Assembly: GCA_030706665.1 (NCBI GenBank)
Contig: JAUZOB010000062.1
Location: 1-12,969 of the forward strand
Reading direction: 5' to 3'
Length of the DNA: 12,969 nucleotides
Source of the DNA: Bacteroidota bacterium
GTDB taxonomy: Bacteria > Bacteroidota > Bacteroidia > Bacteroidales > Prolixibacteraceae
Within the stretch, counting starts at the first letter, position 1; every line of letters starts with the position of its first letter. The notes below the pieces were generated by a model that saw nothing but the letters and a program-made list of their open reading frames with translations, was not told the DNA's origin and did not search any database. Made by a program: the position numbers and the translations under genes. Below, in pieces: positions 1-6,715 of the stretch.

Positions 1-76
1 AGTTCATTTCTGCAAGAAATATAAACCGGACATTCGTTTCGTCTTTTTATATCAGTCAGCGACAATTGTCCCCAAA

Positions 77-1033
77 CTATTTATTCAATTTATTCAGAAT
101 AAAGTCGGTAACATTCTTTTCGATCCTGCTATTCAGATTGTCCAGATCTGCACGTTCAAATTTTACGCCTGTAATACTTTCGTAAAGTTCAATGTAACGT
201 TCAGACACCTGATCAACATACTCTTCAGTCATTACAGGAACTTTCTGCCCTTCTTTTCCCTGAAAACCGTTTTCGATCAACCATTGACGAACGAATTCTT
301 TAGAAAGCTGCTTTTGTGCTTCACCTTTAGCAAGACGTTCCGCATAACCCTGAGCATAGAAATAGCGGGAAGAATCGGGAGTGTGAATTTCATCAATCAG
401 ATAGATCTTGCCATCTTTCTTTCCAAACTCATATTTTGTATCGACCAGTATCAACCCCATTTTAGCAGCAATTTCAGTACCGCGCTGGAATAATTGACGG
501 GTATAATCTTCAAGCTTTTCATACTCTTCTTTGCTTACAAGTCCCTGTGCGATGATCTCTTCTTTTGAGATATCCTCATCATGACCTTCTGCAGCTTTAG
601 TGGTAGGAGTAATAATCGGCTCGGCAAGTTTCTGGTTTTCAATCATTCCTTCCGGAAGTTCAATACCACAAAGGGTTCTTTTTCCATCGCGATATTCTCT
701 CCAGGCATGGCCTGTCAGATAACCACGAATTACCATCTCGACCTTGTAAGTTTCGCAATGATGCCCGATTGTAACCATCGGATCAGGACATGAGATTTTC
801 CAGTTAGGGACAATATCAGCTGTTGCATCGAGGAACTTCTCTGCAATCTGGTTTAAAACTTGCCCTTTATAAGGGATACCTTCCGGCAAAATGACATCAA
901 ATGCAGAAATTCTATCTGAAACAACCATTACCAGATATTCATCATTGATGTTGTAAACGTCTCTAACCTTACCATGGTAGACCGCTTTCTGCCCCGGAAA
1001 GTTGAAATCTGTTTTTACTAATGCTTTGCTCAT
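77..1033 (-). CDS. purC: Phosphoribosylaminoimidazole-succinocarboxamide (SAICAR) synthase
   Basis: Cytosolic purine synthesis enzyme: it joins CAIR and L-aspartate using ATP to make SAICAR. The 318-residue protein shows the family signatures in order: KVRDVY (22-27, nucleotide-binding loop), SDRISAFD (39-46), EMVIRGYLTG (99-108), TPTTKAAEGHDEDIS (142-156, substrate loop), LVDTKYEFG (196-204) and IDEIHTPDSSRY (213-224). It is the longer form of the family, with about 80 residues more than the E. coli type; the extra length includes a C-terminal extension after residue 230. ATG start at 1031-1033, stop TAG. Upstream is A-rich with no clear Shine-Dalgarno site, as is usual in Bacteroidetes. phoH lies 346 bp upstream on the same strand, and the gap holds a candidate promoter, so purC is probably transcribed at least partly on its own. 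Identity is secure. Confidence 0.97.
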   Translation of the reverse strand: MSKALVKTDFNFPGQKAVYHGKVRDVYNINDEYLVMVVSDRISAFDVILPEGIPYKGQVLNQIAEKFLDATADIVPNWKISCPDPMVTIGHHCETYKVEMVIRGYLTGHAWREYRDGKRTLCGIELPEGMIENQKLAEPIITPTTKAAEGHDEDISKEEIIAQGLVSKEEYEKLEDYTRQLFQRGTEIAAKMGLILVDTKYEFGKKDGKIYLIDEIHTPDSSRYFYAQGYAERLAKGEAQKQLSKEFVRQWLIENGFQGKEGQKVPVMTEEYVDQVSERYIELYESITGVKFERADLDNLNSRIEKNVTDFILNKLNK

Positions 1034-1379
1034 TACTTTATATTTTTAGGATTTTGCTCTTACAAACTCATTGGTCAGGTTACTTTGTTATAAATGGGAA
1101 GTCCAGCTGTTATACCCGGAATACTTACTGAATTTAAAACTCCAAATTTCTGAACAGATCATCATTCCCAAATAAATTCTGACTATGTGTTCTTTAAAAT
1201 ATTTTTATTTTACAAAAATCTTAACTCATTCCTATTTTAACAAGAGAATGTATGAATCTTTGTCAGTTTTATGCCAAAGCATAACACACAAGTCATATTT
1301 TCCCCCAAAGCTTACAGAATACTCTGAACTTATAAATACGAACAGATATTCTAAACGTTGACAAATAAGAACCAGTCTC
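1034..1379. other. Non-coding interval between phoH and purC
   Basis: This 346-bp AT-rich stretch has no credible gene. It would be the leader of purC and the region downstream of phoH. It contains a candidate purC promoter (1143-1172) and two small hairpins. One has TTATGC (1269-1274) and GCATAA (1279-1284) around a CAAA loop. The other is imperfect, with AGAATA (1316-1321) pairing with TATTCT (1347-1352) and CTG/CAG inside. Neither is followed by a U-tract on the minus strand, so I see no convincing phoH terminator and read-through into purC is possible. No riboswitch consensus was recognised. Confidence 0.6.
1143..1172 (-). promoter_or_regulatory. Candidate Bacteroidetes-type promoter for purC
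   Basis: On the minus strand a TTTG (plus 1169-1172) is followed after 18 nt by GAAATTTG (plus 1143-1150). This matches the Bacteroidetes -33/-7 pattern (TTTG, then TAnnTTTG) with one mismatch at the first base of the -7 box. It would give a purC leader of roughly 100 nt. The surroundings are AT-rich, so a chance match is quite possible. Confidence 0.35.
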
Positions 1380-2387
1380 TTATTTTTTCTTATTGCCCTT
1401 CTCCTCTTTATTCAATTTTAAATCCTGATGCCCGGGATCTTTCGAATGGAACTTCTCATATGCCTCCACAATATCACGCACCAAACGATGTCGTACAATA
1501 TCCCCTTTATCAAATTGAACGAAAGAAATGTCCTCGACTCCCTTCAGTATCTTTATCGCCTGAATCAATCCGGACTGCTGGCTTGATGGCAAATCGATCT
1601 GGGTAATATCACCAGTAATAACGAATTTAGTATTTACCCCCATTCGGGTCAAAAACATCTTCAGCTGATTTTCAGTGGTATTTTGAGCTTCATCAAGAAT
1701 AACAAACGCATTACTCAGGGTGCGTCCTCGCATAAATGCCAACGGAGCGATCTGAATAATTCCATCCTTCATAAGGTCTTCCAGTTTTCTGGGAGGGATC
1801 ATATCCAAAAGCGCATCGTAAAGAGGCTGCAAATAGGGGTCAATCTTCTCTTTCAGGTCACCAGGGAGGAATCCCAGACGTTCTCCGGCTTCTACCGCCG
1901 GCCGGCTTAAAATGATTTTACGAATCTCACGGTTCTTCAAGGCTTTTACGGCCAGTGCAATCGCAGTATACGTTTTACCGGTACCTGCCGGTCCGATCGC
2001 AAAAATCAAATCATTGTGCGAACAGATATCCACCAATTTACGTTGATTGGGAGTCTTTGCCCGTATCGGCTTCCCATTATTGCCAAAAACCAGCACCCCC
2101 TCTTCGTCCGGTACGACAGGACCTGCACCCTCGCCATCATCGAGCAGGATCTGACTTATCATCTCTTCGCTCAGACAATGATATTGATGATAATGATCAA
2201 CCAGAAGGTCTAATTTATTGCCAAAAACCTCGATCTCAGTTTCATCACCGTAAACTTTTATCAGATTTCCCAGGGGAACTATCATCAATTTAGGGAAAAA
2301 AGACCGTAAAATATCGATCTTTTGATTGTTGACTCCATAAAAGTCGACAGCTTCTACTCCTTCAAGAATTATCTCTCTTTCAAACAT
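1380..2387 (-). CDS. phoH: PhoH-family P-loop ATPase (YbeZ type)
   Basis: Cytoplasmic NTPase of the PhoH/YbeZ family. In other bacteria YbeZ is linked to rRNA processing with YbeY; the exact substrate is not settled. The 335 residues have an N-terminal region of about 110 residues, then the ATPase core: Walker A GPAGTGKT (132-139), RPAVEAGERLGFLPGD (162-177, a hallmark of the family), Walker B with ILDEAQ (230-235) and a sensor-like TGD (258-260). The end of the protein is strongly charged and lysine-rich (about 315-335). Length fits the family. Start ATG at 2385-2387. It is divergent from mazG across 131 bp and points toward purC. No ybeY is present in the window. Confidence 0.95.
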   Translation of the reverse strand: MFEREIILEGVEAVDFYGVNNQKIDILRSFFPKLMIVPLGNLIKVYGDETEIEVFGNKLDLLVDHYHQYHCLSEEMISQILLDDGEGAGPVVPDEEGVLVFGNNGKPIRAKTPNQRKLVDICSHNDLIFAIGPAGTGKTYTAIALAVKALKNREIRKIILSRPAVEAGERLGFLPGDLKEKIDPYLQPLYDALLDMIPPRKLEDLMKDGIIQIAPLAFMRGRTLSNAFVILDEAQNTTENQLKMFLTRMGVNTKFVITGDITQIDLPSSQQSGLIQAIKILKGVEDISFVQFDKGDIVRHRLVRDIVEAYEKFHSKDPGHQDLKLNKEEKGNKKK

Positions 2388-2414
2388 AAAGTTGGCTACC
2401 TGTTTCTATTACTG

Positions 2415-2422
2415 CAAAAATA
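2415..2422 (-). promoter_or_regulatory. Possible -7 box for phoH
   Basis: Reading the minus strand, TATTTTTG matches the Bacteroidetes -7 consensus TAnnTTTG exactly. It lies 27 bp upstream of the phoH ATG, giving a short leader. No TTTG is found at the proper -33 distance, so this is only a half-match. Confidence 0.3.
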
Positions 2423-2485
2423 GGATTTTTTAAACTGAATAATCGATTGCAGCATAAGCAAAAACCAGCTCTGAGCAAAATTGTT

Positions 2486-2493
2486 TAACTTCG
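2486..2493 (+). promoter_or_regulatory. Possible -7 box for mazG
   Basis: TAACTTCG differs from TAnnTTTG by one base and sits 25 bp before the mazG ATG, in the phoH/mazG divergent region. No -33 TTTG is seen at the expected spacing. Confidence 0.27.
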
Positions 2494-2518
2494 CAGCAGA
2501 CAACTTAAATTTTTTAAA

Positions 2519-3304
2519 ATGTCAGAGATTAAAGAAAAGATGGATTCGTTCCGCAAACTACTCGAAATCATGGATGAATTAAGAGAAAAATGTCCATGGG
2601 ATCAAAAACAGACTTTAGATTCATTGCGCAAACTGACCATCGAAGAAACCTATGAACTAGCAGATGCAATCTTAAAAAAAGATATGACTGATCTCAAGAA
2701 AGAGTTGGGAGATTTAATGCTTCATATCGTATTTTATTCCAAGATCGCATCGGAACAAGGAGCGTTTGATATTCGTGATGTACTCGAATCTATCAGTGAA
2801 AAGCTCATATACCGGCATCCGCATGTATTCGGAGAAGTAGAAGTTGAGACAGCACGAGAAGTAGAGGAAAACTGGGAGGCTCTTAAACTTACTGAAAAGG
2901 GAGGCAATAAAAGTGTACTGGAAGGAGTCCCTTCGGCATTACCCGCCCTTATAAAAGCTAACCGTATTCAGGAAAAAGTAAGCGGCGTCGGATTTGACTG
3001 GGAACACCGCGAACAGGTATGGGACAAAGTTCATGAAGAAATTGACGAAGTGCGTTGCGAAATAGAAAACGCCGATCAGGATAAAATAGAACAGGAATTC
3101 GGAGACCTCTTTTTTGCATTGGTCAATGCAGCCCGTCTTTATGGAGTAGATCCCGAAACTGCCCTGGAAAGAACAAATACTAAATTCATTCGCAGATTCA
3201 ACTATCTCGAGGATAAAACCTTAAAAAAAGGAGTCCTGCTTAAAGAAATGTCCTTGTCTGAAATGGATGCAATCTGGGAAGAAGCTAAGAAATCCGAGAT
3301 TTAA
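2519..3304 (+). CDS. mazG: Nucleoside triphosphate pyrophosphohydrolase MazG
   Basis: Cytosolic house-cleaning enzyme that hydrolyses (d)NTPs to NMP and pyrophosphate, limiting aberrant nucleotides and, in E. coli, influencing (p)ppGpp levels. The 261-residue protein has the two tandem MazG domains of the full-length E. coli type. The first has CPWD (25-28), EETYEL (42-47) and ELGD (62-65). YRHPHVFG (98-105) follows. The second has EEIDEV (173-178) and EFGD (193-196), which supply the metal-binding acidic residues. The C-terminal MDAIWEEAKK segment is also typical. The ATG start lies in an A/T-rich context without a Shine-Dalgarno site. The lipoprotein gene begins 51 bp downstream and is likely co-transcribed. 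Confidence 0.96.
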   Translation: MSEIKEKMDSFRKLLEIMDELREKCPWDQKQTLDSLRKLTIEETYELADAILKKDMTDLKKELGDLMLHIVFYSKIASEQGAFDIRDVLESISEKLIYRHPHVFGEVEVETAREVEENWEALKLTEKGGNKSVLEGVPSALPALIKANRIQEKVSGVGFDWEHREQVWDKVHEEIDEVRCEIENADQDKIEQEFGDLFFALVNAARLYGVDPETALERTNTKFIRRFNYLEDKTLKKGVLLKEMSLSEMDAIWEEAKKSEI

Positions 3305-3355
3305 AAGACGTATAGAACAAAAAAACGATTCCCCCAATTACTAACTTAATTCTTT

Positions 3356-4513
3356 ATGATTAAACGCATCGCATTTTTCATTTTAATCGGTGTATCCTCT
3401 CTGGTTTATCAAGGATGCAGTTCCGGAATCAAAGCCCTACAAAGAGGCGATTACGATGACGCAATTACAAAATCCATAAACAGACTGCGCAGTGACCCTT
3501 CGAACAAAAAAGCTCTTCTCACAATTAGACAAGCCTATCCTCTTGCGCTAAAATATTATCAGAACCGCGTAGATCAGACGTTAAATGAAGGGGATCAGTT
3601 TAAATGGGGACAATGTGTGGGAATCTTCGAGAAAGTAAACCAACTAAGCGATGAAATAGAGCGATGCCCTGCGGCCTTAAATGTCATCCCCACCCCAAAA
3701 CATTATGCTGCCGAATTAAAAGACGCCCGGGAGAAAGCAGCAGAAGAACGTTACCATGCAGGTATGGCAGCACTTCAACTTAATACCCGAAATGCTGCTA
3801 AGGAAGCCTATACTCATTTTGAAGCTGCCGATCATTACGTTGCTTCTTATAAAAATTCCCGTGCACTGATGAATCAGGCGTTACAGATAGCAACACTTAA
3901 GATCATTGTCGAACCGGCCCTGGTCTATTCCCAGGTTTATAAACTCAGTGCTGAGTTCTTCAATCAAAAAATAATGGAAGCACTTGACCGCACTGCCGAA
4001 TTCAACAAATTCATCCGCTTCTACACTCCTCAGGAAGCCAAACAGCTCAACATTAAGTATCCAGACCATGTAGTCAGGCTTCGCTTTCAAGACTTCGTCA
4101 TTGGAAACTCAAGATTGACGGAACGTAGTTATGAAACCCAGAGCAAAGATTCTGTTGTCATCGGTGAAGCTAAAACAAGAAATGGAGAAAAAGTACAGGT
4201 ATTAGGGCTTGTGAAAGCAGAAGTTAAAGTTACGAAACTGGAAGTTTCATCTGGAGGCCTTCTGGAGATGACAATCGAAGATTATCAATCAAACCGAGTC
4301 CTTTCAAAAAATCAGATTCCCGGAGAATATATCTGGAACACGGAATGGGCCTCATATAACGGAGATAAAAGAGCCTTAACCGATCATGAACTAGATCTTG
4401 TCAAAAGACGTACAGTCTCTCCTCCGCTTCCTCAGGATTTATTTATCCAGTTCACACAGCCGATTTATAATCAGCTAACCCAAAAGCTCCGGTATTTCTA
4501 TCAAGATTATTAA
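3356..4513 (+). CDS. Unassigned lipoprotein with TPR-like repeats
   Basis: I do not recognise a named family. The N-terminus has a basic start and a hydrophobic stretch (4-18), then a lipobox-like VYQGC, with Cys21 the probable lipidated residue. The residues after Cys (SSGIK) lack the acidic surface-export signal of Bacteroidetes, so a periplasm-facing anchor is more likely than the cell surface. Residues 25-60 (with GDYDDAI) and about 130-165 look like tetratricopeptide helices. The middle is alpha-helical. The C-terminal half (about 230-385) is rich in beta-type sequence and ends in aromatic residues (YFYQDY). It probably shares a transcript with mazG. A scaffold or envelope-stress role would be a guess. 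Start ATG at 3356; no Shine-Dalgarno site. Confidence 0.85.
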   Translation: MIKRIAFFILIGVSSLVYQGCSSGIKALQRGDYDDAITKSINRLRSDPSNKKALLTIRQAYPLALKYYQNRVDQTLNEGDQFKWGQCVGIFEKVNQLSDEIERCPAALNVIPTPKHYAAELKDAREKAAEERYHAGMAALQLNTRNAAKEAYTHFEAADHYVASYKNSRALMNQALQIATLKIIVEPALVYSQVYKLSAEFFNQKIMEALDRTAEFNKFIRFYTPQEAKQLNIKYPDHVVRLRFQDFVIGNSRLTERSYETQSKDSVVIGEAKTRNGEKVQVLGLVKAEVKVTKLEVSSGGLLEMTIEDYQSNRVLSKNQIPGEYIWNTEWASYNGDKRALTDHELDLVKRRTVSPPLPQDLFIQFTQPIYNQLTQKLRYFYQDY

Positions 4514-4771
4514 TTGATGGACCGTGAACACTGTTAGTTGAAGTTCGATAGTAGAAAGCCATAACATCACCGTCACAACACGAATATTCATATTCCTCTC
4601 TGATGTAGTACAGACATGGTCCAATTATCCTTTCGACGATTAGACCATATCTGAACCACGTCTGAAGGACGAACGAAATAAGGTGTTGCTACGGTGTTGA
4701 TATAGTTTTGTACTCTATTTCAAACTGTATACACAGTTACGATGCTTCACGGGAACTGGGTTAAAGTAGAA

Positions 4772-4971
4772 TGGACGTGCCAACTTATTCCGGACAAATA
4801 GTTAAGCAGCTATAATCGATTTTTGATCTGTTGCCATTAATTCTTCCCAAAAATCATCGATGGTAAGATTATCGAGAGCGGAATATTTTCTTTTTTTATT
4901 ATCCCATGTCTCAATCTATTCGAATAGATCAATACGAATTGATATTTGGTCCGGATTTAATGTCATATCCA
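4772..4971 (-). mobile_element. Internally deleted IS3-family element (MITE-like relic)
   Basis: The right end is the 29-bp TGGACGTGCC...ACAAATA (4772-4800), immediately after the transposase stop codon. The left end (minus strand, from 4971) begins TGGATATGAC and shares the blocks TGGA, TG, CA, TCCGGAC and AAATA with the right end. That is about 21 of 29 positions with one gap on each side. Both ends start with TG, as in the IS3 family. Only the transposase C-terminus remains between them, so most of the roughly 1.2-1.4 kb expected for such an element is missing. No target-site duplication is visible (flanks AGAA and GGCC), which suggests age or rearrangement. The transposase fragment is secure; the left boundary is an inference. 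Confidence 0.6.
4802..4915 (-). pseudogene. IS3-family transposase (OrfB) C-terminal fragment
   Basis: Minus-strand translation gives 37 codons followed by TAA: IETWDNKKRKYSALDNLTI, then DDFWEELMATDQKSIIAA. The W-x-N-x-(K/R)-R-x-(H/Y)-S-A-L motif and the following T-I-x-x-F are characteristic of the extreme C-terminus of IS3/IS150-group integrase-type transposases (rve domain). An in-frame TAG (4916-4918) directly precedes it. The DDE catalytic residues are absent, so the gene is dead. The frame continues weakly for about 13 codons upstream of the stop (NPDQISIRIDLFE), running into the probable left inverted repeat. Confidence 0.8.
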
Positions 4972-5004
4972 GGCCAAATATAAAAGAAGCAGTATTGAGA
5001 CACG
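4905..5004. repeat. Cluster of nested palindromes (cruciform-like)
   Basis: Four paired elements lie within 100 bp. The outer arms TGTCTCAAT (4907-4915) and ATTGAGACA (4994-5002) are a perfect 9-bp inverted repeat. Inside are a perfect 16-bp palindrome, ATCTATTCGAATAGAT (4914-4929), a small hairpin with TCAAT (4929-4933) and ATTGA (4938-4942), and a long hairpin whose arms are ATATTTGGTC (4942-4951) and GGCCAAATAT (4972-4981), with an inner GGAT/ATCC pair. Together they would fold as a closing stem with three arms. There is no U-tract on either strand, so it is not a standard terminator. Function unknown; it overlaps the left end of the IS relic. Confidence 0.65.
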
Positions 5005-5041
5005 TTTGATTTCCTCCGAAATAACGAATTCCTCTCAACGA

Positions 5042-6247
5042 TTACTCGTCTTTAATTCCGCTGGTAATCGCTAATCCGCCTTCAGATGTTTCTTTATAAT
5101 TTGTTGACAGGTCATGACCTGTTTTTTTCATTGCCTCAACAACCTGATCAAAGCTAATACGGTGTCTTCCGTCTGAGAGCAAAGCATAGGTATTGTGATT
5201 CAATGCACGGGCAGCAGCAAAGGCATTTCTTTCAATGCATGGAATCTGAACGAGTCCGAGAACCGGATCGCATGTCAGTCCTAAATGATGTTCCAACCCC
5301 ATTTCTGCAGAATATTCAATTTGATAGATGCTTCCGCCCATAACCTGAGTAGCGGCTCCTGACGCCATGGCACAAGCTGTACCGACTTCGCCCTGACATC
5401 CCACTTCAGCGCCCGATATTGAAGCATTATGCTTTACCAGGTTTCCAATCAGTCCTGCTGTTGCTAAAGCTTTCAAAATTGAGCCGACAGTGACTTCATA
5501 AGTATTCTGGTGGTATTTCATCACTGCAGGCACAACACCACAGGCTCCGCATGTAGGAGCTGTTACAATTATGCCTCCTGCAGCATTCTCTTCCGAAACA
5601 GCCAAAGCATAGGCAAACAGAAGTCCGCGTTTTTTCATGGGGCCACTGTAAGTTTTCGCTTTTGCTTTATAAGAACAGGCTTTTCTGGGTAGTCTCAGTC
5701 CTCCCGGAAGAGTCCCCTCCGTATTCATTCCTCGTTTAATGGCATCCTGCATCACTGACCATACTTCTGAAAGGAAATCCCAGATCTCTGGGCCTTCGCA
5801 AACCTCAACATATTCCCAAAGTTGTTTCCCGTTTTTCTGACACCAATCCAGGATATCAGACATCGTTGATAACTCATAGACCTGTTTTGTTTCAGAAACA
5901 GAGTTATCATCAACGATTGCCCCGCCACCGACGCTATAGGCAGTCCATTCTTTCAGTATTTCACCAGCCTCATTTAAAGCTGTAAATTTTAAAGCATTGG
6001 GATGACGAGGCAGGAAAATATGCGGCATCCACAAGATTTCAAATTGTTTATCCTTGAATATCTCTTCAATCGTAACTCCGGTAAGGTGCCCTTTCCCTGT
6101 TGCGGCAAGGCTGCCATATAGCGTAATCTGATAACGCGAAGCATCAGGTATCTCCTTTAAAAAAATCTCAGCAGCTTTCCTTGGTCCCATCGTATGACTA
6201 CTTGAAGGTCCGTGTCCGATTCTATAAATTTCCCTTATTGATTCCAT
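5042..6247 (-). CDS. sdaA: L-serine ammonia-lyase, single-chain iron-sulfur type
   Basis: Cytosolic enzyme that deaminates L-serine to pyruvate and ammonia with a [4Fe-4S] cluster instead of PLP. The 401-residue protein carries GHGPSSSHTMGP (11-22, beta-domain signature), APTCGACG (230-237), SGAEVGCQGEVG (278-289), LTCDPVLGL (324-332) and IPCIERNAF (335-343). The probable cluster ligands are Cys284, Cys326 and Cys337. Their spacing of 42 and 11 matches the three ligands known in the E. coli enzyme. I place the start at the ATG at 6245-6247: an unusually good Shine-Dalgarno sequence, AAGGAG, lies 4 nt before it, and family members begin about ten residues before the GxGPSSSHT motif. A longer in-frame reading from TTG (6275-6277) is less likely. 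It stands alone as a transcription unit. Confidence 0.95.
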   Translation of the reverse strand: MESIREIYRIGHGPSSSHTMGPRKAAEIFLKEIPDASRYQITLYGSLAATGKGHLTGVTIEEIFKDKQFEILWMPHIFLPRHPNALKFTALNEAGEILKEWTAYSVGGGAIVDDNSVSETKQVYELSTMSDILDWCQKNGKQLWEYVEVCEGPEIWDFLSEVWSVMQDAIKRGMNTEGTLPGGLRLPRKACSYKAKAKTYSGPMKKRGLLFAYALAVSEENAAGGIIVTAPTCGACGVVPAVMKYHQNTYEVTVGSILKALATAGLIGNLVKHNASISGAEVGCQGEVGTACAMASGAATQVMGGSIYQIEYSAEMGLEHHLGLTCDPVLGLVQIPCIERNAFAAARALNHNTYALLSDGRHRISFDQVVEAMKKTGHDLSTNYKETSEGGLAITSGIKDE

Positions 6248-6433
6248 TCGTCTCCTTATTTCATTCAAACAGCTCAAAAAAAGCGAAGTTTACTTAATTA
6301 ATCAAGGATAAAGATCAGATTCACCTTATGCTTTAGAAAATAAAAAAACATTCCTTCTCTTCCGAAACCGCATTTTACATTTCAATTCTATTTAAAAGTA
6401 ATAGATTCACTCCCATCTGAGAGATAAATTCAC

Positions 6434-6470
6434 AAAAAAAGAAGTTGCCCTGATATACAAGACAACTTCT
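6434..6470 (-). terminator. Intrinsic terminator ahead of sdaA
   Basis: On the minus strand AGAAGTTG (plus 6463-6470) pairs perfectly with CAACTTCT (plus 6440-6447). One further C-G pair lies inside after a mismatch, the loop is about 11 nt, and a run of seven T (plus 6434-6440) follows directly. It lies 245 bp past the stop codon of the CBM9-like gene. It therefore ends either that gene's transcript with a long 3' tail or a separate small RNA, and it isolates sdaA from upstream read-through. Confidence 0.82.
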
Positions 6471-6572
6471 AACTCCCCTTTTTTCAGTTTGAAATCAATG
6501 ATTTGCCCTATTAGTTTCAATTGTTTGTTCCATATTTCGTTATTGCAACGAATCATTTATTTAACCTAATAG
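6434..6572 (-). ncRNA. Candidate structured small RNA (about 139 nt)
   Basis: A candidate promoter ends just upstream and an intrinsic terminator forms the 3' end. Between them, on the minus strand in 5'-3' order: CTATTAG (plus 6566-6572); a 6-bp hairpin TTCGTT/AACGAA (plus 6536-6552, loop GCAAT); TTGAAA (6515-6520); CTAATAG (6508-6514), which can pair with the first segment; TTTCAA (6489-6494), which can pair with TTGAAA; then the terminator stem. The two long-range pairings would form an H-type pseudoknot. The segments are short and AT-rich, so chance pairing is a real alternative, as is simply being the 3' UTR of the CBM9-like gene. I recognise no known RNA family. Confidence 0.35.
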
Positions 6573-6577
6573 TCTAG

Positions 6578-6609
6578 TAAATATAAGTAATAACCTTAAA
6601 TATTACAAA
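6578..6609 (-). promoter_or_regulatory. Candidate promoter for the putative small RNA
   Basis: On the minus strand TTTG (plus 6606-6609) is followed after 20 nt by TATATTTA (plus 6578-6585). This is the Bacteroidetes -33/-7 arrangement with one mismatch in the last base of TAnnTTTG. Initiation would fall near 6572. The local AT content makes chance matches common. Confidence 0.35.
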
Positions 6610-6715
6610 TAAAATGATTATTTATCATTGCAAGATTGTATCCATTTAATAAATCATTCTATATCAAACTATAACGGGTACTATTTTTAATCATAAAAAG
6701 ATCAGATCCTATCAA

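Larger units (their letters stand above)
4514..5041. other. Gene-free interval with IS relic and palindromes
   Basis: This 528-bp stretch lies between the convergent lipoprotein gene and sdaA. From left to right it holds: an imperfect hairpin (ATGGTC near 4616-4621 pairing with GACCAT near 4643-4648); a short direct repeat of GGTGTTG near 4683-4700; a 43-codon open stretch on the minus strand (4591-4719) with no start codon and no recognised similarity; the IS3-type relic (4772-4971); and a palindrome cluster (4905-5004). No intrinsic terminator with a U-tract was seen for either flanking gene. Confidence 0.6.
6248..6715. other. AT-rich intergenic interval upstream of sdaA
   Basis: This 468-bp stretch is much more AT-rich than its surroundings, especially 6480-6715. 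It contains the sdaA leader with its Shine-Dalgarno site, a strong minus-strand terminator (6434-6470), and upstream of that a candidate promoter and structured RNA. A TAAACTTCG (minus strand, plus 6284-6292) could be a poor -7 box for sdaA. No credible protein gene: the 49-codon minus-strand frame at 6407-6556 reads straight through the terminator hairpin. Confidence 0.55.

Noticed and set aside
1..76. Small palindromes downstream of purC (ATTTCT/AGAAAT at 6-20 and GACAATTGTC at 61-70) as a terminator
   Set aside because: Neither is followed by a T-tract on the minus strand, and the stems are short. Nothing else could be supported in these bases.
1261..1352. Terminator for phoH
   Set aside because: Two hairpins exist but both lack a following U-tract; recorded only as hairpins in the spacer.
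1955..2293. 112-codon plus-strand open frame
   Set aside because: It lies entirely inside phoH on the opposite strand. phoH has full family motifs, so this is a shadow frame, as are the other plus-strand frames within the minus-strand genes.
4768..4975. Target-site duplication around the IS relic
   Set aside because: Flanks AGAA on the left and GGCC on the right do not match, so no duplication can be claimed.
4905..5004. tRNA-like cloverleaf or CRISPR remnant
   Set aside because: The arms do not have tRNA lengths, invariant bases or a CCA end, and there are no regularly spaced direct repeats.
6248..6277. Longer sdaA starting at TTG 6275-6277
   Set aside because: The downstream ATG has a well-placed AAGGAG and gives the usual family N-terminus.
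6407..6556. 49-codon minus-strand frame starting with ATG
   Set aside because: It reads through the whole terminator hairpin and its T-tract, and has no Shine-Dalgarno site or recognisable similarity.
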